This document shows positions 59,485-64,000 of a stretch of DNA of 64,000 bases, in pieces. The stretch's first letter is position 1; the number at the start of each line of letters is the position of its first letter. The notes beneath the pieces are model-generated. The model saw nothing but the letters and a program-made list of their open reading frames with translations. It did not search any database and was not told the DNA's origin. Position numbers and translations under genes: made by a program. Source of the DNA: Limnovirga soli (GTDB lineage: Bacteria; Bacteroidota; Bacteroidia; Chitinophagales; Chitinophagaceae); assembly GCF_013106755.1 (NCBI RefSeq), contig NZ_WHPF01000002.1, positions 407,879-471,878 of the forward strand, in the 5' to 3' direction.

Positions 59485-61419
59485 ATGCATTATGTTTCTG
59501 CCGAAGGTTTAACCAAGAGTTATGGCATTACGCCACTGTTTAACAATATTTCTTTTCACGTGAATGAAGGCGATAAAATTGCCATTATTGCCCGCAATGG
59601 CGTAGGTAAAAGTACTTTGCTGCGCATTTTAGCCGGCAAAGAAGTACAGGAAAATGGTAAGTTATGGATACATAAGGATGTTACCGTAGCCCTGTTTGAA
59701 CAAGACCCACAGTTTGACGAGGATAAAACCGTACTGGAAAATATATTTCATCTTGCCCACCCGGTAATGACTGCCATACGCCAATACGAAGCCGCTGAAG
59801 AAAGCGGCGATGGCGATGCCATGGTAGAAGCTATGGGCGCCATGGATGAACTGAATGCCTGGGTATTTGAAGCCAAGGTAAAAGAAATTCTTACCCGCCT
59901 GAATGTGCACCACCTAACCGGTAATGTACGCGACTTAAGCGGCGGACAGCGCAAAAGAGTTGCCCTTGCCAAAACCCTGATTGATATTGGTTTTGAACAC
60001 CAGCACACCCTGCTGATGATGGATGAACCTACCAATCACCTGGATGTGGAAATGATTGAGTGGCTGGAACATTTTTTAAATGGCGAAAATGTTACGCTTC
60101 TGCTGGTAACCCACGACCGCTATTTTCTGGATGCAGTTTGCGAAGAAATATGGGAACTGGAAAGAAGCAATATGTATGTGTACCGTGGCGATTATGAAAA
60201 CTATATGGAGAAGAAAGCTGCCCGTATAGAAAGTGAAATGGCCAGCATAGATAAAGCCAAAAACGAATACCGCAAGGAGCTGGAATGGATGCGCAAGCAA
60301 CCAAAAGCCAGAACCACCAAAAGCAAGAGCCGCCAGGATAATTTTTATGAAGTAGAAGCCCGGGCCAAACAAAAAATTACCGATGCCCAATTACAGCTGG
60401 AAGTAAAAATGAGCCGTTTGGGTGGTAAAATTCTGGAACTTAAAAAAGTATACAAAAGCTATGGCGATCTGGCCATTTTAAAAGGCTTTGATTACTATTT
60501 TAATAAAGGTGAACGCATTGGTATTATTGGCAAAAACGGCGTAGGCAAATCTACCTTTCTGAATATTTTACTGGGGCTTGAACAGGCGGATAGCGGCAAA
60601 GTAAATGTAGGCGAAACCGTGGTGTTTGGTAATTTTTCCCAACAGGGTTTGGTGATAAAAGAAAATGTGCGGGTAATTGAATATGTAAAAAATATTGCGG
60701 AGAATTTTCCATTGGCTAAGGGTGGCAGCATTAGTGCGGCGCAGTTCCTGGAGTTGTTCCTGTTCTCGCCGGAGAAACAGTACACTTATTTGCAAAGCCT
60801 TAGTGGTGGCGAAAAGAAAAGGTTGCAATTGCTATCGGTTTTATTTGCCAATCCCAACTTTTTAATATTGGATGAGCCTACCAATGATCTGGATTTGCCT
60901 ACCTTGGCCGTACTGGAAAAATTTCTGGCCGATTACCAGGGTTGTGTGCTGATTGTATCACACGACAGGTATTTTATGGACAGGCTGGTAGACCATTTAT
61001 TTGTGTTTGAAGGCGAAGGCGAAGTAAGGGATTTCCCCGGCAACTACACACAATACCGTATGTGGTTAAAAGAAAACGAAAAGAAAGCCGATAAATGGAA
61101 AGAGCTGGAAGATAAAAAGGGCAAAGGCGAATCACTGCCCGAAGCTGGTGCTACTACAACAACCGTATCCAACACCGTTGCCGCACCGGTAGCCTCAGCA
61201 CCCAAAAAGAAAGTAGGCTTTAAAGAAAAACGGGAATTTGAATTGCTTGAAACCGAAATTGCCGCTTTGGAAGCAGAAAAAGAACAACTTTCTGTACAAA
61301 TGAGCAATGGTAATCTGGCATTTGAAGCACTAAATAAAATAAGCGAACGCATGATTGCCATTACCAGTCAGCTGGAAACAAAAGAACTGCGCTGGCTGGA
61401 GTTAAGTGAATTAATGTAA
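59485..61419 (+). CDS. ABC-F family ATPase
   Basis: The 644-residue protein has two ABC domains: Walker A GVGKSTLL and signature LSGGQRKRVALAKTL in the first, Walker A GKNGVGKSTF and LSGGEKKRLQ in the second. A linker with basic residues lies between them (KQPKARTTKSKSRQDN). The C-terminal Uup-like coiled coil is present. It lacks membrane spans and acts at the ribosome. It cannot be assigned to a specific subfamily with certainty. Confidence 0.9.
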   Translation: MHYVSAEGLTKSYGITPLFNNISFHVNEGDKIAIIARNGVGKSTLLRILAGKEVQENGKLWIHKDVTVALFEQDPQFDEDKTVLENIFHLAHPVMTAIRQYEAAEESGDGDAMVEAMGAMDELNAWVFEAKVKEILTRLNVHHLTGNVRDLSGGQRKRVALAKTLIDIGFEHQHTLLMMDEPTNHLDVEMIEWLEHFLNGENVTLLLVTHDRYFLDAVCEEIWELERSNMYVYRGDYENYMEKKAARIESEMASIDKAKNEYRKELEWMRKQPKARTTKSKSRQDNFYEVEARAKQKITDAQLQLEVKMSRLGGKILELKKVYKSYGDLAILKGFDYYFNKGERIGIIGKNGVGKSTFLNILLGLEQADSGKVNVGETVVFGNFSQQGLVIKENVRVIEYVKNIAENFPLAKGGSISAAQFLELFLFSPEKQYTYLQSLSGGEKKRLQLLSVLFANPNFLILDEPTNDLDLPTLAVLEKFLADYQGCVLIVSHDRYFMDRLVDHLFVFEGEGEVRDFPGNYTQYRMWLKENEKKADKWKELEDKKGKGESLPEAGATTTTVSNTVAAPVASAPKKKVGFKEKREFELLETEIAALEAEKEQLSVQMSNGNLAFEALNKISERMIAITSQLETKELRWLELSELM

Positions 61420-61448
61420 ACATTTATACAAACAAAAAAATAAGCACA

Positions 61449-61970
61449 ATGGAAGGCTTAGGCGTAGGTTCAAGAATTAAACATGTTAGTTATGGTGTGG
61501 GCGTGGTAGTACGCATACACAAAAAAGTATACGAGATCTGCTTTATTGAAGAAGGTATAAAAATGGTAAGCAAAGACCAGCCATTAGACATTACCGAGCG
61601 GATAGAACCCGAATACAATATCAGTTTTAGTGAGGCCGAAGATGCGTTGATACGTATTTTGCGGGAATGGAGCGATGTAACAGAAGTGGTTTCGTTGGGC
61701 GATAAATGGAAGAACGGAGTGATGATTTTAAAACCCGGCGACAATAGTTTAAAAGAAAAAGAAATACCCATTGATGCCTTTTTTCATAAGATTGTGATGC
61801 TGAGGGATAGGCTGCGTGTAATGGAGCAGCGCATTAATGCCCATAACCTGCTTACCGATGAGGATAAGATAAACCTGCAGCAATATATTACCCGCATTTA
61901 TGGCTCGCTTACAACTTTTAATGTGTTGTTTAAATACAAAACAGATTATTTCGAAGGCGAAAAATCATAA
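61449..61970 (+). CDS. Conserved hypothetical protein next to ABC-F
   Basis: The 173-residue protein has SRIKHVSYGVGVVVRIHKKVYEICF (in parts) in a beta-rich N-terminal domain, similar to small CarD-like or SH3-like modules. A helical part follows (DALIRILREWSDVTEVVSL and VMLRDRLRVMEQRINAHN). No family is named. It is 29 bp after the ABC-F gene and probably co-transcribed. A strong terminator follows. Confidence 0.6.
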   Translation: MEGLGVGSRIKHVSYGVGVVVRIHKKVYEICFIEEGIKMVSKDQPLDITERIEPEYNISFSEAEDALIRILREWSDVTEVVSLGDKWKNGVMILKPGDNSLKEKEIPIDAFFHKIVMLRDRLRVMEQRINAHNLLTDEDKINLQQYITRIYGSLTTFNVLFKYKTDYFEGEKS

Positions 61971-61984
61971 TTAATTTTACCAAT

Positions 61985-62020
61985 AAAAAAGCCTGCCTTG
62001 TTTAATGGCAGGCTTTTTTA
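61985..62020 (+). terminator. Terminator after the ABC-F operon
   Basis: AAAAAAGCCTGCC, loop TTGTTTAAT, GGCAGGCTTTTTT make a perfect stem with T-runs on both strands. Confidence 0.88.
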
Positions 62021-62078
62021 TGTGGGGTATAAATTAAATGCTTTAAATACCAGCTATATATTTTCATGGCATCGGTTC

Positions 62079-62104
62079 TTGCGTCGCAAGCACTTCATCG
62101 TTCC
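62079..62104 (-). repeat. Interspersed 19-bp repeat, degenerate (copy 13)
   Basis: TTGCGTCGCAAGCACTTCATCGTTCC on the plus strand (26 bp) shows the TTGCGTCGCA core. A 2-bp insertion and changes hit the CTTGTAC side. It faces copy 14 at 62183 in an inverted arrangement. Confidence 0.55.
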
Positions 62105-62182
62105 GGGGGTGTGGCGGCAAGGGTTTTGCTTAATATCGCTGCAACTATTCTGGCTGTTTACAGCTGCCACTAATTACCCACA

Positions 62183-62201
62183 GTACAAGTGTGCGACGCA
62201 A
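62183..62201 (+). repeat. Interspersed 19-bp repeat, chromosomal type (copy 14)
   Basis: GTACAAGTGTGCGACGCAA, then ATACGCTC and, about 20 bp on, AGCCCGGC. It lies in the gap between the 173-residue gene and the periplasmic sensor gene. Confidence 0.85.
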
Positions 62202-62251
62202 ATACGCTCAATTGATAACCCTAGCCCGGCTACAAACAGGTATTATACGAA

Positions 62252-62818
62252 CTAATTATTTTTATCAGGCGGTGGTGGTGGTCCACCTGCTCTCCTTTCT
62301 TCACCGGGTTTATGTGGTGGTGGCGGTCCGCCTGGCCTACCTCCTCCGCCCGCCGGGCCAATCATACGACTTACCTGCACAATAATACTATCGAATTTTA
62401 TTTGTTGTGCTGGGGTACAAATAGCCCTTAATTTTCTAAAATGGGTAAATGTGGCCATATCCAACTCGCCTTGTTTAAGTGCTGTAAATTCAATCAGCGC
62501 CTGAATAGCAGTATCAGCAACTGCAGGTTGTTGAATTAGCGAAAACAGTGAATCTTTTTCCTGTTTTATTTGCAACCGTATATTATTGGTTTGCTGTTGG
62601 TGCTCGGTGCGCAGCGCCGCATATTGCGCCTGCTGCTCGGTGCTTAATGCCAGTTCTTTTACCACAAAGTCAAAGGTTTGATTCTGTGGCGGTGGCGGTC
62701 CAATAGGCAAAGGCTGGCCGGCACGCATATACCAAATAACGGTAAGCGTGGTAATATTGGCCAGCAGCAACACCACAATGCCTATCGCCATCCATTTATT
62801 TTTATTGGTGCTATTCAT
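62252..62818 (-). CDS. Periplasmic heavy-metal-sensor-like (CpxP/Spy-type) protein
   Basis: The 188-residue protein has an N-terminal membrane anchor or signal (WMAIGIVVLLLANITTLTVI), a PPPPQNQTF segment and a helical middle (ELALSTEQQAQYAALRTEHQQ in two parts, and DMATFTHFRKLRAICTPAQQ). It ends with a Gly/Pro-rich tail (GGGGRPGGPPPPHK). The LTxxQ-like helix pair (ALSTEQQAQY and CTPAQQIKF) resembles CpxP/Spy. It is the third gene of an ECF-sigma operon. Confidence 0.75.
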   Translation of the reverse strand: MNSTNKNKWMAIGIVVLLLANITTLTVIWYMRAGQPLPIGPPPPQNQTFDFVVKELALSTEQQAQYAALRTEHQQQTNNIRLQIKQEKDSLFSLIQQPAVADTAIQALIEFTALKQGELDMATFTHFRKLRAICTPAQQIKFDSIIVQVSRMIGPAGGGGRPGGPPPPHKPGEERRAGGPPPPPDKNN

Positions 62819-62825
62819 GGTATAA

Positions 62826-63143
62826 TTATTTGGTTTCTAAAATTGATGATACGCCCAAATTATACTCGGTGGCAAAACTTTGCATGGGTGTAGTGGATGT
62901 TGTTTGTGAGGAGCCGGAATTGATTAATTGCCCAATTACAATACCATTTGCCGTAACAAATAGGAGTAACATGGCGATAATAAATGCCGGCCTTGTAATA
63001 AAACGTACCCATACCGGCGGCTGATAAGCCAGCTGCTGTTGCATTTTTGCCTGCAAGCGGGTATAAAAAAACGGAGGTGCTTCGGCAGGTTGTGCACCGT
63101 CTAAAGCATTCATGATTTGGTTAATGTTCTTGTTGGTTTGCAT
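62826..63143 (-). CDS. Membrane protein of the ECF-sigma operon
   Basis: The 105-residue protein has a cytoplasmic N-terminus (INQIMNALDGAQPAEAP) and one membrane span (ITRPAFIIAMLLLFVTANGI, about 50-69). It may be an anti-sigma factor or a small membrane partner. It lies 9 bp after the sigma gene. It has no zinc motif, so any anti-sigma function is an inference from order. Confidence 0.55.
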   Translation of the reverse strand: MQTNKNINQIMNALDGAQPAEAPPFFYTRLQAKMQQQLAYQPPVWVRFITRPAFIIAMLLLFVTANGIVIGQLINSGSSQTTSTTPMQSFATEYNLGVSSILETK

Positions 63144-63152
63144 ACAATTGCT

Positions 63153-63716
63153 TTATTGGTAATGTTGTTTCAATATATTTCTAAGGTTTTGTTTGGCGCG
63201 GTGTAATAAGCCCTCAATACCGGCCACCGATGTTTGTAATACGGCAGCGGCTTCTTCGTAACTAAGGTTTTCTGCTTTAACCAGTATAAAAGCCGTTTTC
63301 TGGTTATCGGGTAATTGCTGGATGGCTTTGTGTAATAAGGCCGCATTTTCTTTTTGCTCCATTAATACACCGGGGTGATAAAAGGTGGTTGGCAATTCCT
63401 CGGTATGATTGCCAATACCTAAAAAGCCTTTTAACATACCCACCCGCTTTTTTGCCTTACGCTTTCTTTGCCATTCCAATGCTTTTGAAACGGCTATACG
63501 GTACAGCCAGGTAGATAATTTGGCATCGCCCCTAAAACCGGCAGCAGACTGGTATACCTGAATAAATACTTCCTGGGCCACATCTTCAGCCTCCTGAAAA
63601 TCCTGCACAATATGTAATACGGCATTAAATACCATGTGCTGGTAAGCTTCTACCAACTCTTTAAAGGCGGCTTCGTCTTTTTGGGCAATACGCTGTATTA
63701 AATGTGATTCGTTCAA
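63153..63716 (-). CDS. ECF RNA polymerase sigma factor
   Basis: The 187-residue protein has region 2 (YQHMVFNAVLHIVQDFQEAED, in two parts, about 25-45) and region 4 (LSYEEAAAVLQTSVAGIEGLL, in two parts, about 150-172), as in RpoE-type sigma factors. It directs RNA polymerase to a stress regulon, probably envelope stress given the periplasmic sensor-like gene in the same operon. Confidence 0.88.
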   Translation of the reverse strand: MNESHLIQRIAQKDEAAFKELVEAYQHMVFNAVLHIVQDFQEAEDVAQEVFIQVYQSAAGFRGDAKLSTWLYRIAVSKALEWQRKRKAKKRVGMLKGFLGIGNHTEELPTTFYHPGVLMEQKENAALLHKAIQQLPDNQKTAFILVKAENLSYEEAAAVLQTSVAGIEGLLHRAKQNLRNILKQHYQ

Positions 63717-64000
63717 ATAATGGTTTGTAATATGATAAGATGCCTTTTTATAATAAAACCTTTGGGGAAAGTAAAAAATTTAACCGGGTTTATGGGAGGT
63801 AAGTTTGGGAAAGGAGGTTTGGTGGGATTTTATTTAAAATGCATTTGAAGGTTTAAGATGCTGTTGGTCAGGCGACTGACAGTGGCGAAGGCATTTCACT
63901 ATTGGCCCGGCAAAACCTAAGTATAAAACACACGTTGCGTCGCACTCTTGTGCGTTCGGAATTTTGTGGAGCATTTATCGAAGCGTAAATGAGTGCGAAG
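63717..64000. other. Upstream region of the sigma gene to the window edge
   Basis: The 284-bp stretch contains a repeat core at 63935-63953 and a GCCCGGC motif near 63905. No gene is seen. The last 16 bp (GTAAATGAGTGCGAAG) look slightly like another degraded repeat but are cut by the window. Confidence 0.5.
63935..63953 (-). repeat. Interspersed 19-bp repeat, chromosomal type (copy 15)
   Basis: The minus strand reads GCACAAGAGTGCGACGCAA (one change), followed by CGTGTG. It is near the window edge, upstream of the ECF sigma gene. Confidence 0.8.

Noticed and set aside
61044..61361. Minus-strand frame within the ABC-F gene
   Set aside because: Antisense shadow of the well-supported ABC-F coding sequence.
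63981..64000. Possible further degraded repeat copy at the window edge
   Set aside because: Too many differences (GTAAATGAGTGCGAAG) and cut by the window end.
1..64000. CRISPR array
   Set aside because: The 19-bp repeats are not regularly spaced and no spacer-like array or cas gene is present.
1..64000. Integrase- or tRNA-based prophage attachment
   Set aside because: No integrase gene or tRNA was found. Terminal repeats and MuA/MuB genes explain the insertion.

Overview
The window comes from a Bacteroidota chromosome, most likely a relative of the Chitinophagaceae. The signs are an AT-rich sequence, promoters of the TAnnTTTG type (clear before 48011 and 59485), a delta-60-repeat protein with a Por (type IX) secretion tail, PorT-like and DUF1080 proteins, and a short-spaced trp operon. 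No tRNA or rRNA gene was recognised.

Layout. (1) 1-2205 holds trpA (cut by the window edge), trpB and a GNAT acetyltransferase, all on the minus strand. (2) About 2220-41233 is a 39-kb Mu-like transposable prophage. It is bounded by 25-bp imperfect inverted repeats and a 4-5 bp target duplication (TGAT/TGATT). (3) 41305-46308 holds the rest of the trp operon (trpF, C, D, G, E on the minus strand) and its leader: a 20-codon peptide with three consecutive Trp codons, an antiterminator arm and a terminator. (4) 46451-64000 is ordinary chromosome: a DUF5009-like membrane acyltransferase, YggS, an outer-membrane barrel, an S9 peptidase, DUF1080, a GH5 glycosidase, an APC permease, an ABC-F ATPase and an ECF-sigma operon.

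The prophage lies inside the trp transcription unit, 10-15 bp upstream of the GNAT start. It separates GNAT-trpB-trpA from the attenuated promoter in front of trpE. It runs in reverse: the LexA-type repressor and the MuA/MuB transposition genes are next to trpF, and the tail fibres and a Dam-type methylase are next to the GNAT gene. Its early operon (minus strand, about 40.1 down to 28 kb) holds MuA, MuB, DUF3164, a DnaA-C-like protein, a RecA-like ATPase, nucleotide-pool enzymes and lipoproteins. The late genes are split. Terminase, portal, MuF and gpG-like genes run on the plus strand (21.3-27.8 kb). Protease, lysis, capsid, sheath, tube, tape measure, baseplate and fibres run on the minus strand (21.1 down to 2.5 kb). 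A 186-bp divergent region with a 21-bp-spaced direct repeat lies between them.

Main observations: a 19-bp core repeat sits in most chromosomal intergenic gaps longer than about 100 bp, and the prophage carries its own coherent 3-base variant of it; the trp operon is interrupted; there is a complete trp attenuator; a canonical A_AAA_AAA slippery site joins the tail-assembly chaperone ORFs; the MuF gene has a probable polymorphic-toxin C-terminus and lacks an in-frame start; and two tail-fibre genes encode Sec signal peptides.
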